This document shows, piece after piece, positions 34,416-43,559 of a stretch of 64,000 nt of DNA. Position 1 is the stretch's first letter. Each line of letters begins with the position of its first letter. The translations under genes and the position numbers were made by a program. This DNA comes from an uncultured Collinsella sp. (GTDB lineage Bacteria > Actinomycetota > Coriobacteriia > Coriobacteriales > Coriobacteriaceae). The notes beneath the pieces were generated by a model. That model made no database searches, had not been told where the DNA came from, and was given only the letters and a program-made list of their open reading frames with translations. The stretch lies in NCBI GenBank assembly GCA_958415525.1, contig CATYZE010000011.1, positions 1 to 64,000 on the forward strand, written 5' to 3'.

Positions 34416-36023
34416 ATGGCAGGCAAGCCGCAAACACTAGCTACGACCTCGGCATTCGAGATCTTGGGCCCCGTCATGGTCGGTCCCAGTTCATCGCACA
34501 CCGCCGGCGCCCTGCGCTGCGCCCAAGTTGCCGCCAGCCTGCTGGAAGGCCGCATTACCAAAGTCACCTTTGAGCTGTGGAACTCCTTCGCCCACACCTA
34601 CCGCGGCCACGGTACCGACCGTGCGCTCGTCGCGGGCATCCTGGGCCTCGACACCGATGACGAAAATATCAAGCAGGCCTTCGACCTCGCACGCGAGCAG
34701 GGCCTCGAATATCACTTTGACATCAAGGGCGACGACGCCTCCATCCACCCCAACACGGTCGACATCGACATGGTCGACGCCACGGGCGCCACGGCGCAGG
34801 TACGCGGCGAGAGCCTGGGTGGCGGCAAGATGCGCATCAGCCGCATCAACGGCGTCGGCGTCGATATCTCGGGCATGTATTCCACGCTCTTCGTGGCGCA
34901 CCAGGACGTCCCCGGCGTGCTCGCCGCGCTCACGAACTTACTCGCCTACGCACACGTGAACATCGCCTTCTGCCGCACCTACCGAACCGAGGTGGGCGGC
35001 CAGGCATACTCCGTCTTTGAGACCGATGGCGCCCCCGACGACACCGTCGTCCCCATGCTCCGCAAGCTCGACAATGTCGATTACGCGACCTTTATCGAGC
35101 TCCCCGGTTCTGCCTCGTCGCTCTCCCCCGGCGTCTCGGCAAAGGAAATCTTCGACGACGGCGAGCAGCTGCTCGATGCGTGCGAGGAACTGGGGCTTAA
35201 CATCGGCGCCGTCATGGCCGTGCGCGAGGCACGTCTGACCGGCGAGGCACACGCTATCGCCGCCATGCGCCGCGTACTCGACGTCATGCGCGAGGAGACC
35301 ACGACCCCCATCGTCAATCCGCAGCGATCGCTCGGCGGGCTTATCGGCGGCGAGGCTAAACTCGTCGATGCCACCGGCCGCAACGATTTGAGCACGAGCC
35401 TGATGGGCAACGTTCAAACCGATGCCGTGGCCCGCGCGATGGCCGTGCTCGAGCGCTCCGCCACGATGGGAGTGATCGTCGCCGCTCCCACGGCAGGCTC
35501 CGCGGGTGTCGTGCCCGGCTGCGTGCTGGCGCTCGCCGATCACCTTCAGCTCGACGACGAGCAGGTCATGGACGCGCTCTACTGCGCAGCCGCCATCGGC
35601 CTCAACCTCACCACGAGCGCCTGCGTCGCCGGTGCCGAGGGCGGCTGCCAGGCTGAGGTAGGAAGTGCGGCCGCCATGGCGGCCGCCGCGCTGGTGCAGA
35701 TGCTCGGCGGCACGCCCGGGCAGGCGCTCGACGCCAGTTCCATCGCGCTGAGTAACTTGCTGGGCCTCGTTTGTGACCCCGTCGGTGGCCTCGTGGAGGT
35801 GCCGTGCCAAAACCGCAATGCCATCGGCGTGGCCGCGGCATTTAGCTCGGCGCAGCTTGCACTTGCCGGTATCAAGAGCCTGGTGCCGTTTGACCAGATG
35901 GCGCACGTCATGCTCTCCGTGGGCCACGCGTTGCCGGCCACGCTGCGCGAGACGGCAAAGGGTGGCATCGCGCAGGCTCCGGCCGCACTTTCGGCCTGTG
36001 CAAAATGCGGTGTGTGCGGATAG
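34416..36023 (+). CDS. sdaA: L-serine ammonia-lyase, iron-sulfur type, fused beta and alpha domains
   Basis: A 535-residue single-chain L-serine dehydratase. The N-terminal half is the beta domain (GPSSSHTAGALRCAQ near residue 24) with an ACT-like segment near 160-240. The C-terminal half is the alpha domain with APTAGSAGVVPG near 355. Cysteines suited to a 4Fe-4S cluster lie in the alpha half, including one in VEVPCQNRN near 465 and a CAKCGVCG C-terminus. It converts serine to pyruvate and ammonia and is oxygen-sensitive. Two-chain versions exist in Bacillus. AAAGGAG precedes ATG 34416. Confidence 0.94.
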   Translation: MAGKPQTLATTSAFEILGPVMVGPSSSHTAGALRCAQVAASLLEGRITKVTFELWNSFAHTYRGHGTDRALVAGILGLDTDDENIKQAFDLAREQGLEYHFDIKGDDASIHPNTVDIDMVDATGATAQVRGESLGGGKMRISRINGVGVDISGMYSTLFVAHQDVPGVLAALTNLLAYAHVNIAFCRTYRTEVGGQAYSVFETDGAPDDTVVPMLRKLDNVDYATFIELPGSASSLSPGVSAKEIFDDGEQLLDACEELGLNIGAVMAVREARLTGEAHAIAAMRRVLDVMREETTTPIVNPQRSLGGLIGGEAKLVDATGRNDLSTSLMGNVQTDAVARAMAVLERSATMGVIVAAPTAGSAGVVPGCVLALADHLQLDDEQVMDALYCAAAIGLNLTTSACVAGAEGGCQAEVGSAAAMAAAALVQMLGGTPGQALDASSIALSNLLGLVCDPVGGLVEVPCQNRNAIGVAAAFSSAQLALAGIKSLVPFDQMAHVMLSVGHALPATLRETAKGGIAQAPAALSACAKCGVCG

Positions 36024-36041
36024 CGACAAAGAAAGACTCGA

Positions 36042-36070
36042 AGGTGGGACAAATGTCCCACCTCTTTTGA
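36042..36070 (+). terminator. terminator after the serine dehydratase gene
   Basis: AGGTGGGACA and TGTCCCACCT form a near-perfect palindrome (36042-36063), followed by CTTTTGA. Confidence 0.7.
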
Positions 36071-36109
36071 ATGCCACCGTTTCCATACCACAAACAACTG
36101 GGTAATCGC

Positions 36110-36115
36110 TATAAT
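36110..36115 (+). promoter_or_regulatory. candidate -10 box for the L,D-transpeptidase gene
   Basis: A perfect TATAAT 57 bases before the start codon. No convincing -35 lies at 16-18 bases upstream. Confidence 0.45.
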
Positions 36116-36172
36116 GCAAGCCCAGTAAAAACACGATGAGCCGCAAGGCGAAATTCGAAGGATATGCATACG

Positions 36173-37888
36173 ATGTCGCAAAACGATCGAACTCAACTGA
36201 TTCCCGATCCGCAGCAGCCGAGCAGGCACACAGGCGGCGTTCAGTCGCCGCGTCCTATCGCGCCGAGCCGCGGTCAGCAGCGAGGTGCGGCAAACGTTTC
36301 CCAACGTCCGAACAAGAAGCATCAGCAGCGCCAGGCAAATGGCAATGCGCCCAAGCAGCCCCCCACGCACGCTCGAGGCGATCGCGGCCCCGCACGCAAA
36401 CCCGCCGAGAACAATAAGTCGGGCAAAAAGACGACGCTCTTTGTCGTCCTGGGTCTTATCGTCATTGTCTATATCGTAGGCGTCGTAGCGTTTTCGCAGG
36501 TAGCCTACCCCAACACCACTATCGCCGGCGTCGATGTCTCGTTCTCCAACGCTTCGTCTGCCGCCACCAAGGTCAACTCGGCTTGGAAGCACTATAAGCT
36601 CACCGTGACAGGCGATGACTTTAGCTGGACCTATCAGCCCGAGTCCGATGAGCCCATTGTCGACGGCGAAGCTGCCGCAAAAGAGATTATCAGCCGCAAC
36701 GAAGCCTTTGTATGGCCGGTTCGCCTTGTAGAATCCTTAAGCGGCAAGACCAAAACAACCGCTAGCTCCAACGAAGTCGATCTTGATCAAGACGTCGACC
36801 TGTCCATGCTCTCCGACACCTTTGACCAAAAGCAGTTTGAGAAGGATCTGGGCGCCGCCATCGACGAGTTTAACGAGGGGCGTTCGGGCGCGTTCGAGGC
36901 CAAAAGCTCCTATGACGAGCAGGCCGGCAAGTTTACCGTCGAGAAGGCGCGCTCCAACGAAAAACTCAGCCGCGAGCATGTCATTAAGTATGCCGAGCTC
37001 GAGCTTGCCTCGCTGGCCGAGACCGTAGATCTTTCCAAGCTCGGCAACGATGCCTATGAGCCGCTCAATGGAACGCTGACCGATGATCAGATTCAGGCCG
37101 CATGCGATGCCGCCAACAACTTCTTGGGCGTCAACGTGACCCTCAAGCTCAACGGCGAGGATGCCGGCAAGGTTGATGGCAGCTCCGTGTTGCAGTGGAT
37201 CAGCTTTGCCGATCCGGCCAACCCCACGCTCGATACGTCGCAGATCAGCAGCTGGGCAGCCGAGCTCGCCAACGGCTTTAATACCGTGGGCTCCACTCGC
37301 TGGTGGACGCGCGCCGATGGCAAGCAGTGTGCCGTCGAAGGCGGTGACTTTGGTTGGTCCATTGACAGTAGCTCGCTCGCCAAGCAGGTCGAGGACGCCA
37401 TCAACAACAAGCAGACCGGCGAAATCGAGATCAAGTACTCCCAGAAGGCCGACACATTTACCGCCAAGGGCGAGCCCGACTGGAAGGCCTATATCGACGT
37501 CGACCTGTCCGAGCAGCATGCGCGCTACTACGACGAGAGCGGCAACATCGTGTGGGAGGCCAACTTTATTTCTGGCAAACCGGGCGAAGACGCCACCCCC
37601 GAGGGCGTATGGCAGATCAACAGCAACGATGGCGCCAGCAAACTCATCGGTGCCAAGGACCCCGAGACCGGCAAGCCCAAATACGAGAGCCCGGTAAGCT
37701 ACTGGATGCCGTTCGAGGGCAATATGGTCGGATTCCACGACGCCACCTGGCAAAACGATTCGAGTTTCGATAACGCCGAATCGTACAAGTGGTGCGGCAG
37801 CCACGGTTGCATCAACCTGCGCTTGGCCGACGCCAAGGCACTTCACGACTGCATCAAAGTCGGTCTGTGCGTGGTTGTCCACTCGTAG
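36173..37888 (+). CDS. membrane-anchored L,D-transpeptidase (YkuD domain)
   Basis: A 571-residue protein. It has a basic, Pro/Gln-rich cytoplasmic N-terminus (1-85), one membrane anchor (about 87-109), then a long extracellular region resembling peptidoglycan-binding VanW/LDT-associated domains (AGVDVSFSNASSA). The C-terminal YkuD domain has catalytic Cys546 in SHGCINLRLADA, with the paired His and Gly. It forms 3-3 cross-links or anchors proteins to peptidoglycan. ATG 36173 is favoured by AAGGA at suitable distance; ATG 36164 is too close to it. Confidence 0.9.
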   Translation: MSQNDRTQLIPDPQQPSRHTGGVQSPRPIAPSRGQQRGAANVSQRPNKKHQQRQANGNAPKQPPTHARGDRGPARKPAENNKSGKKTTLFVVLGLIVIVYIVGVVAFSQVAYPNTTIAGVDVSFSNASSAATKVNSAWKHYKLTVTGDDFSWTYQPESDEPIVDGEAAAKEIISRNEAFVWPVRLVESLSGKTKTTASSNEVDLDQDVDLSMLSDTFDQKQFEKDLGAAIDEFNEGRSGAFEAKSSYDEQAGKFTVEKARSNEKLSREHVIKYAELELASLAETVDLSKLGNDAYEPLNGTLTDDQIQAACDAANNFLGVNVTLKLNGEDAGKVDGSSVLQWISFADPANPTLDTSQISSWAAELANGFNTVGSTRWWTRADGKQCAVEGGDFGWSIDSSSLAKQVEDAINNKQTGEIEIKYSQKADTFTAKGEPDWKAYIDVDLSEQHARYYDESGNIVWEANFISGKPGEDATPEGVWQINSNDGASKLIGAKDPETGKPKYESPVSYWMPFEGNMVGFHDATWQNDSSFDNAESYKWCGSHGCINLRLADAKALHDCIKVGLCVVVHS

Positions 37889-37955
37889 TGCAACGCGCGC
37901 ATTCCTACAACGTGGAGCCGCTGCGACCAATCTAACAGTTCCGAAAGAATCCGCC

Positions 37956-37993
37956 ATATGCGCCCGCCTTACGCGACGGGCGCATATACTTAT
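37956..37993 (+). terminator. terminator after the L,D-transpeptidase gene
   Basis: ATATGCGCCCG and CGGGCGCATAT form an 11-bp stem with a 10-base loop, followed by ACTTATTG. Confidence 0.6.
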
Positions 37994-38020
37994 TGAGGAA
38001 CTTTCTATAAAGGAGACGCT

Positions 38021-39454
38021 ATGCCGAATGTCCCCACCATCACCCCAGGCCCGGATGATGCCGAGTACACGCCCGAAGGTGCCACCGAAACGATTCCTCT
38101 GATTAAAAACGTACATGCCGACAAGCAAAGCGAACGCACGAACGATACGGCCGAGATTTCCGATGAAGAGGCGTATGCCAAGCTCAAGGCAAAACGTGCC
38201 GAACGTCGACGCAAAAAGCTGATTCGACGCGGTATTGCCGCCGGCGTCGTAGGTGCCATCGCGCTCATTGCCATTGTCGCAACCCTGGTTATCAATGCGC
38301 AGCCGCAGGGCGCTAGCGGGCCTGTGACCGACATGGTGACCGAGGGCACGTTTACCACAACGGTCGAGGCGAAAGGCCAGCTCAAACCCATTTCGTCCTC
38401 AGTGGTCTCCCCTTCTGTCGACGGCACGGTCGATTCGATCAACGTGCAGGCAGGCCAATCCGTCAACGAGGGCGACGTGCTTATGACCATTAAAAACGAC
38501 GAGCTCGATCGCAACGTTGCCGAGGCGCAGCGTGCAGTTGCAGCCGCTCAGGAAGACCTCACCAACGCGCAGAAAGCCGCAGCTGCCGCGCAGGCCACCC
38601 CGACGACGGACGCCGATGGAGCTTCCGCAGCGGCTGGCGTCTCCGCCGCATCGGCGGAGACGAACGCCGTATCGGCCGCGCAGCGCAGCCTCGCATCGGC
38701 CCAGGCAAACCTCGATCAGGCGAACGCCAAGGCCGCCAGCCGTACGGTCACGGCCCCGAGCTCGGGTAGCATCGTGGAGTTCAACGCCAAGGTGGGCGCC
38801 ACGGTAACAGGCGGCATGATCATGGGCGAAAGCGATACAAGCGGCGGCAAGCAGTGCATGCAGATTGCCGACCTGTCCAAGATGAAGGTGACCGTGCAGG
38901 TGGGCGAAAAGGATATCGCCAAGATCGCCGTGGGCCAGAGCGCCAACGTGACCTATCCAGCGTTTCCCGATATCGTGAGCCAGGGAACGGTCACGGCCAT
39001 CGCCTCGGTGGCAAACTCCGACTCCAACTCCGGCGGCGGCAGCGTAACCTTTAACGTCGACATCCTCATCGAAGCACCCGACAGTCGCCTTAAGCCGGGT
39101 ATGACTGCCGAGGTCTCGGTAGTGACCGAGAAGCTCGACGACGTGGTTATGGTGCCGACCATGGCGCTGATGACCGAAGATGGCGAGCACTATTACGTCA
39201 ATCTGGCCACCGATTCGGAAGGCAAGAAGACGCGCCGCGTGAAGGTGACCGTCGTGACGCAAAACGACAACGAGGCTGTAGTCGGTAAGACGCAGGTCAA
39301 GCGCGACGACCAGGGCAACGAGATCAACCCAGACGTCCCGGTTACCAAGTTACGCGACGGCGACACCCTCGTCATGGACACCGGGGCAGACGCAACGGCT
39401 GACGGCGGCTACAGCGCGGATTCGGGCAGCATGTCTGCCGACGAGGGCATGTAA
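38021..39454 (+). CDS. MacA/HlyD-type efflux adaptor protein
   Basis: A 477-residue protein with a 70-residue charged cytoplasmic N-terminus, one membrane anchor (about 72-92), then the adaptor fold. A lipoyl-like half lies near 120-150 (SPSVDGTVDSINVQAGQSV). A coiled-coil Ala/Gln-rich hairpin (165-240) is followed by the second lipoyl half and beta-barrel (TAPSSGSIVEFNAKVG) and VPTMALMTEDG. It probably couples substrate to the MacB-like ABC pump encoded next. AAAGGAG precedes the ATG; the stop shares one base with the next start. Confidence 0.88.
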   Translation: MPNVPTITPGPDDAEYTPEGATETIPLIKNVHADKQSERTNDTAEISDEEAYAKLKAKRAERRRKKLIRRGIAAGVVGAIALIAIVATLVINAQPQGASGPVTDMVTEGTFTTTVEAKGQLKPISSSVVSPSVDGTVDSINVQAGQSVNEGDVLMTIKNDELDRNVAEAQRAVAAAQEDLTNAQKAAAAAQATPTTDADGASAAAGVSAASAETNAVSAAQRSLASAQANLDQANAKAASRTVTAPSSGSIVEFNAKVGATVTGGMIMGESDTSGGKQCMQIADLSKMKVTVQVGEKDIAKIAVGQSANVTYPAFPDIVSQGTVTAIASVANSDSNSGGGSVTFNVDILIEAPDSRLKPGMTAEVSVVTEKLDDVVMVPTMALMTEDGEHYYVNLATDSEGKKTRRVKVTVVTQNDNEAVVGKTQVKRDDQGNEINPDVPVTKLRDGDTLVMDTGADATADGGYSADSGSMSADEGM

Positions 39455-40227
39455 TGCGTCCCGTCATCGACATCCGCAACGTGCACCGCATTTTTGAGAG
39501 CGAGGCCGGCTGCGCCCATATTCTGCATAACGTGAGCCTGGCGGTAAATCCCGGCGAATTCGTCGCTATCACTGGCCCCTCGGGCTCGGGCAAATCAACG
39601 CTCATGAACATCCTAGGCTGCCTGGATAAGCCGACGGCGGGCGACTACTACCTGCAAGGGCTCAACGTGGCCGAGCTTGACGATGACGAGCTCACCGAAG
39701 TTCGCGCCCTGAGTATTGGCTTTGTCTTTCAGAGCTTCAACCTGCTGCCGCGCCTGTCGGTTATCGAAAACGTCATGCTTCCGCTGGCCTACACCAACGT
39801 GCCCCGAAGCCAGCGCGAGATGTGCGCCGTGCACGCGCTGCAGGCCGTCACGCTGCCCGTCGACCATTGGGACCACCGCATATCCGAGCTCTCGGGCGGC
39901 CAGATGCAGCGTGTCGCCATCGCACGCGCCCTCGTCAACGATCCGCCCATCATTTTGGCTGACGAGCCGACGGGAAACCTGGACTCCGCAACCGGAGCGC
40001 TTGTGATGGAGACCTTCCATAAGCTCCAGGAGCGTGGCAAAACCATCGTGCTTATCACACACGACCCCGGCATTGCCGCCGAGGCCGACCGTGCCGTGAC
40101 CATACGCGACGGTCGCATTCACGACGGCGCGTATATTCCACATGCACCGCGGACCCTGCGCAGCGCCGTAGATTGCCTGCCCATGATTTCCGCCTCCGCC
40201 AACCCGCCGAAAGGAATGGTGGCATGA
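39454..40227 (+). CDS. MacB/LolD-type ABC transporter ATPase
   Basis: A 257-residue ATPase with Walker A GPSGSGKST near residue 40, the Q-loop in FQSFNLLPRL, signature LSGGQMQRVAIARAL near 150 and Walker B ILADEPTGNLD near 170. This subfamily powers MacB, LolCDE and FtsX-type exporters by mechanotransmission. It is joined to its neighbours by a one-base overlap upstream and an ATGA overlap downstream. The last 30 residues (PHAPRTLRSAVDC...) are an unusual extension. Confidence 0.94.
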   Translation: MRPVIDIRNVHRIFESEAGCAHILHNVSLAVNPGEFVAITGPSGSGKSTLMNILGCLDKPTAGDYYLQGLNVAELDDDELTEVRALSIGFVFQSFNLLPRLSVIENVMLPLAYTNVPRSQREMCAVHALQAVTLPVDHWDHRISELSGGQMQRVAIARALVNDPPIILADEPTGNLDSATGALVMETFHKLQERGKTIVLITHDPGIAAEADRAVTIRDGRIHDGAYIPHAPRTLRSAVDCLPMISASANPPKGMVA

Positions 40228-41438
40228 GCACCCGCGATCTCATCCAGGAAGCTCTGCACTCGCTCGAGGCCAACAAGGGGCGCAGCCTGCTCACCATCCT
40301 GGGCATCGTCATTGGCATCGCATCGGTCATCGCCATAACCTCGCTCATCGGCGGCATCCAAAACAGCTTGGTAAACATCCTGGGCCTCAACGCAGCCCGC
40401 ATGGTGCAGATCTATTCGTCCCAAGAACTCACCGATTCGGACGTCCAGAAGCTTCAAAAACTGGTGCCGCAGATAGAGCAGATCGGCATTGTCGACAGCG
40501 CTTATACCGAGTACAAGTCTGGCGATAAAAGCTATACCGTCATGGCACAGGGTGTCGACAGCGACATGCTCGACGCGGTGGGTGCCAGCAAGCTCGTTGC
40601 GGGACGCGTCTATTCACAGGCCGAGTCCCAATCAGGCTCGCGTGTGGCGCTCATCAGCCGCGGCGGCGCCGATCAGCTTTACGGCAACGAACAGGACGCA
40701 CTGGGGAAAACCATCAAGGTGTCCAACGGCGAGGTGCAGATTGTAGGCGTGATTGATGGCGGCAGCGACTCCATGGGCTCGCTCACGCTGTATATGCCAC
40801 GCGAAACCATCTCCGGCCTGTTTGGCGACGAGAATCCTTCATTCCCCAGCGTGACGGCACTTGCTGCCGAGGGCACGGACATGGACGAGCTCTGCAAGAC
40901 CATCGAGTCTAAGGTGCGCGCGATGAAGGGCATCTCGGAGGATGATGAGTACGACAGCGTATCGGCGACCTCCATGAAAAGCGCCATCGATGCACTCAAC
41001 TCGTTTATGGGCGCCTTCTCGCTCATCATGGGCGCTGTCGCCAGTATCTCACTGCTTGTCGGCGGAATCGGCATTATGAATATGATGCTCACCAACGTGA
41101 CCGAGCGAATCCGCGAGATCGGTATTCGCCGTGCCCTGGGCGCCAGTCGTCGCGATATCACCGCGCAGTTTTTGGCCGAGTCCTCGGCACTATGCATCAC
41201 CGGTGGCCTGCTGGGTGTCCTGATTGGCTATCTGCTGGCCTGGGGCCTCGCGATGTTTGCCGCAGGATCAGGGGTTCTCAGCGAGCTCGGTGCCAGCGGG
41301 CAAATCACACCGAGCTTTTCAATCGCCACGGTGCTGCTGGCCTTCGCCGTCTCCGTCGGCATCGGCGTGCTCTTTGGCTTCTACCCCGCTCGCCGCGCGG
41401 CAAAGCTCGACCCCGTCGAGTGTCTACGCTACCAGTAA
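40224..41438 (+). CDS. MacB/FtsX-family ABC transporter permease
   Basis: A 404-residue protein with the MacB layout: a first membrane helix (about 22-45, SLLTILGIVIGIASVIAI), a large extracellular MacB_PCD domain, and a C-terminal trio of helices (about 265-385). The FtsX signature GGIGIMNMMLTNVTERIREIG follows the second helix. With the adaptor and ATPase it forms a tripartite-style exporter, probably for peptides, antimicrobials or lipids. ATG 40224 overlaps the ATPase stop as ATGA. Confidence 0.93.
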   Translation: MSTRDLIQEALHSLEANKGRSLLTILGIVIGIASVIAITSLIGGIQNSLVNILGLNAARMVQIYSSQELTDSDVQKLQKLVPQIEQIGIVDSAYTEYKSGDKSYTVMAQGVDSDMLDAVGASKLVAGRVYSQAESQSGSRVALISRGGADQLYGNEQDALGKTIKVSNGEVQIVGVIDGGSDSMGSLTLYMPRETISGLFGDENPSFPSVTALAAEGTDMDELCKTIESKVRAMKGISEDDEYDSVSATSMKSAIDALNSFMGAFSLIMGAVASISLLVGGIGIMNMMLTNVTERIREIGIRRALGASRRDITAQFLAESSALCITGGLLGVLIGYLLAWGLAMFAAGSGVLSELGASGQITPSFSIATVLLAFAVSVGIGVLFGFYPARRAAKLDPVECLRYQ

Positions 41439-41450
41439 GCCACCACCAAC

Positions 41451-41519
41451 AAGTTGCGGTGAATTAAGGACTGACTATGCTATCTAGCAGCAAAAACAGA
41501 CACTATTTCACCGCAACTT
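41451..41519. repeat. dispersed inverted-repeat element, copy 2
   Basis: AAGTTGCGGTGAA (41451-41463) and TTCACCGCAACTT (41507-41519), extended by TA pairs beyond one mismatch. Same family as 25101-25167. It lies between convergent genes at the left edge of the cobalamin island. Confidence 0.85.
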
Positions 41520-41522
41520 ATT

Positions 41523-41609
41523 GAAGGGCTGTTTGCGCCAGTTCTGGGCGTCGTCCTCGAGCTATTGATGGATGACGGGCTTGTACGGGTCGAGCTTGCT
41601 CGGGGCGCT
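41523..41609 (-). pseudogene. istA: remnant of an IS21-family IstA transposase
   Basis: The minus-strand frame reads SAPSKLDPYKPVIHQ, a stop (41562-41564), then LEDDAQNWRKQPF. KLDPYKPxI..WL..D....RKQ is the conserved start of the IS21 IstA core after its helix-turn-helix. The fragment is about 29 codons, has an internal stop and abuts the repeat at 41451-41519. The recognition is by eye; nothing else of the element remains nearby. The last 40 bases before cbiJ (41610-41649) are GC-rich and can fold, perhaps ending the cobalamin operon transcript. Confidence 0.55.
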
Positions 41610-41649
41610 CCTCCTCGCGGGCGGGAGGGCGCGCAGGCGCGGCAAGCGC

Positions 41650-42405
41650 CTAGCGCGCGAACTCCCGTAAGAGCGCGTCTTCCACTTCCCGAAGCGAAAG
41701 GGCCCCGCCTCCCTCGGCGGGACGGGTGACCACGATGCAGCGCGCTCCCACGGCGCGCGCTGCGGCGAGCTTCTCAGCCGTGCCGCCTACGGTTCCCGAG
41801 TCCTTGGTCACAAGCCACTGGGCACCCACCTGCCGAAGCATCGCCTCGTTGAGCTCGCGGGTGAAGGGCCCCTGCATGCCGATGACGTGCGACGGCGAAA
41901 ACCCCGCGTCGATGCACTTCGTTATAGCACCGGGCAGCGGGAGCACACGCACAAAGAAGCGTTCCGCGAAATCGGGGACGCGCGTGTAGGGAGCAAGCTC
42001 CTTGCTCCCCGTCGTGAGAAGAACACGACCCGGGTTCTCGGAGAGAAAGCGCGCCGCGCAGGCGATCGACGCGACCGACACAACGCCTTTGGGCAGCGCC
42101 TCGACCGGGCGCGCAAGGCGCAGGCATTGTGCACCCACGGCGAGCGAAGCGGCCCGGATGTTGCCGCTTGCGAGCGTAGCGAAGGGGTGCGTGGCGTCGA
42201 CGACGATGCGCGCGCCGGAAAGCTCGCGATCCATGTCGGCCTCGTCGAGCCTGCCCGCATGCACCTCGATGCCCGGAAGCTCGCCCAAAAGCTCGCCTCC
42301 GTACTCGGTTGCCGCGTAGGCACGAGCGGGGATGCCCACCCCGCTCGCCCATTCGCACAGAAGGCGGCCCTCGGTGGTCCCGGCGAAGATGCGCAGCGCC
42401 GTCAC
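41650..42405 (-). CDS. cbiJ: cobalt-precorrin-6A reductase
   Basis: A 251-residue CbiJ/CobK protein with the N-terminal LRIFAGTTEGRLLCEW nucleotide loop, VDATHPFA near 68, LLTTGSKELAPY near 125, GMQGPFT near 175 and TKDSGTVGGTAEKL near 200. It reduces the ring of cobalt-precorrin-6A using NAD(P)H. It starts at GTG 42405, overlapping the cbiC stop as GTGA. It is the last gene of the minus-strand cobalamin run. Confidence 0.93.
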   Translation of the reverse strand: MTALRIFAGTTEGRLLCEWASGVGIPARAYAATEYGGELLGELPGIEVHAGRLDEADMDRELSGARIVVDATHPFATLASGNIRAASLAVGAQCLRLARPVEALPKGVVSVASIACAARFLSENPGRVLLTTGSKELAPYTRVPDFAERFFVRVLPLPGAITKCIDAGFSPSHVIGMQGPFTRELNEAMLRQVGAQWLVTKDSGTVGGTAEKLAAARAVGARCIVVTRPAEGGGALSLREVEDALLREFAR

Positions 42406-43043
42406 TTCGGGCCGCCTGGGCGCGTGATCTGATAGAGCAGCGCGTTCATAATGGCGGCCGCCACGGTCGAGCCGCCCTTGCGACCCCTCGCGACGATGGC
42501 CGGCACGCGTCGCGCGAGTAGCTCCTCTTTCGCCTCGACCACGTTCACAAACCCGACCGGCACCCCAACGACGAGAGCGGGCGCGATCTTCCCCGCGTCC
42601 ATGAGCTCGGCGAGGCGCAGAAGTGCTGTGGGAGCGTTGCCGACGGCCACGATGAGCGGACCCTCGATGCCGCAAGCTTTGTCCATGCTCGCAACGGCGC
42701 GAGTCGTGCCCGCGGCGCGCGCAGCCGCGGCGACATCAGGGTCGGCCATGAAGCACACGGCCTTGCAGCCGAGCTTCGCGAGCGCGGGCTTGCTTATGCC
42801 TGCGAGCGCCATGTTCGTGTCGGTGAGCACCGTGGCCCCTGCGCGCAGTGCGTCGAGCGCACAGTGCGCGGCGTCATGGGTGAACACGAGGGAATCGGCG
42901 TACGAGAAGTCGGCAGTGGTATGGATGACGCGCTTCACGACGGGCTCTTCGAACGGCGGGAACGTGCGGCCGCCGAGCTCTTCGGTGATGATCTCGAAGC
43001 TGCGCCGCTCGATGTCGCCAGGCGCCATCTCCTTGGAATCCAT
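42402..43043 (-). CDS. cbiC: cobalt-precorrin-8 methylmutase
   Basis: A 213-residue protein with RVIHTTADFSYADSL near residue 38, containing the catalytic His that shifts the C11 methyl to C12. It also has TDTNMALAGI near 73 and VGVPVGFVNVVEAKE near 160. It yields cobyrinate, the substrate of cbiA. The start lies directly after the cobO stop codon with no spacer. Confidence 0.95.
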   Translation of the reverse strand: MDSKEMAPGDIERRSFEIITEELGGRTFPPFEEPVVKRVIHTTADFSYADSLVFTHDAAHCALDALRAGATVLTDTNMALAGISKPALAKLGCKAVCFMADPDVAAAARAAGTTRAVASMDKACGIEGPLIVAVGNAPTALLRLAELMDAGKIAPALVVGVPVGFVNVVEAKEELLARRVPAIVARGRKGGSTVAAAIMNALLYQITRPGGPK

Positions 43044-43559
43044 CTAGTACTCCACTCCTTCTCTTGCACATATCCCCTGAGCGTAGGGGTGTTTCTCGCA
43101 CCGCATCTCGGTTATGTAATCGGCCTTCTCCACGATCTTGCGGGAAGGCGCGCGCCCGGTGAGCGCTACTTCGACGCCGCGCGCGGACATGTCGAGCGCG
43201 CGGTCCACGAGCGCCTCGTCGACAAGCTCCTTCGAAAGCGCGTCGAGCGCCTCGTCGAGCACGAGCAGCCCCTCCTGCGCGCCCTCGAGCTCGGCGAGCG
43301 CGGAAGCGAGGTTCCCATCGTGCAGCTCGCACGTCGCGGCAAGTTCTACCGACGTCATCGACCAGGTAAACTTGTCCGACACCTTCCCCGCGAACACGGG
43401 CACGCCGAAATGCTCAGCGAGCAGGCGCACCTCCCCGCTTTCGCCGTCTTTCAGGAACTGCACGACGACGACGCGGCGGCCTGCAGCGAGCATGCGAAGG
43501 GCGAGGCCCATCGCCGCCGTGGTCTTGCCTTTGCCGTCGCCATGATACACGTGGATCAT
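43044..43559 (-). CDS. cobO: corrinoid adenosyltransferase, CobA/CobO type
   Basis: A 171-residue P-loop protein starting MIHVYHGDGKGKTTAAMG, with LLVLDEALDALS near 95 and EVALTGRAPS near 130. It transfers the adenosyl group from ATP to cob(I)yrinic acid a,c-diamide or later corrinoids. ATG 43559 overlaps the cobQ stop as ATGA. Confidence 0.95.
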   Translation of the reverse strand: MIHVYHGDGKGKTTAAMGLALRMLAAGRRVVVVQFLKDGESGEVRLLAEHFGVPVFAGKVSDKFTWSMTSVELAATCELHDGNLASALAELEGAQEGLLVLDEALDALSKELVDEALVDRALDMSARGVEVALTGRAPSRKIVEKADYITEMRCEKHPYAQGICAREGVEY

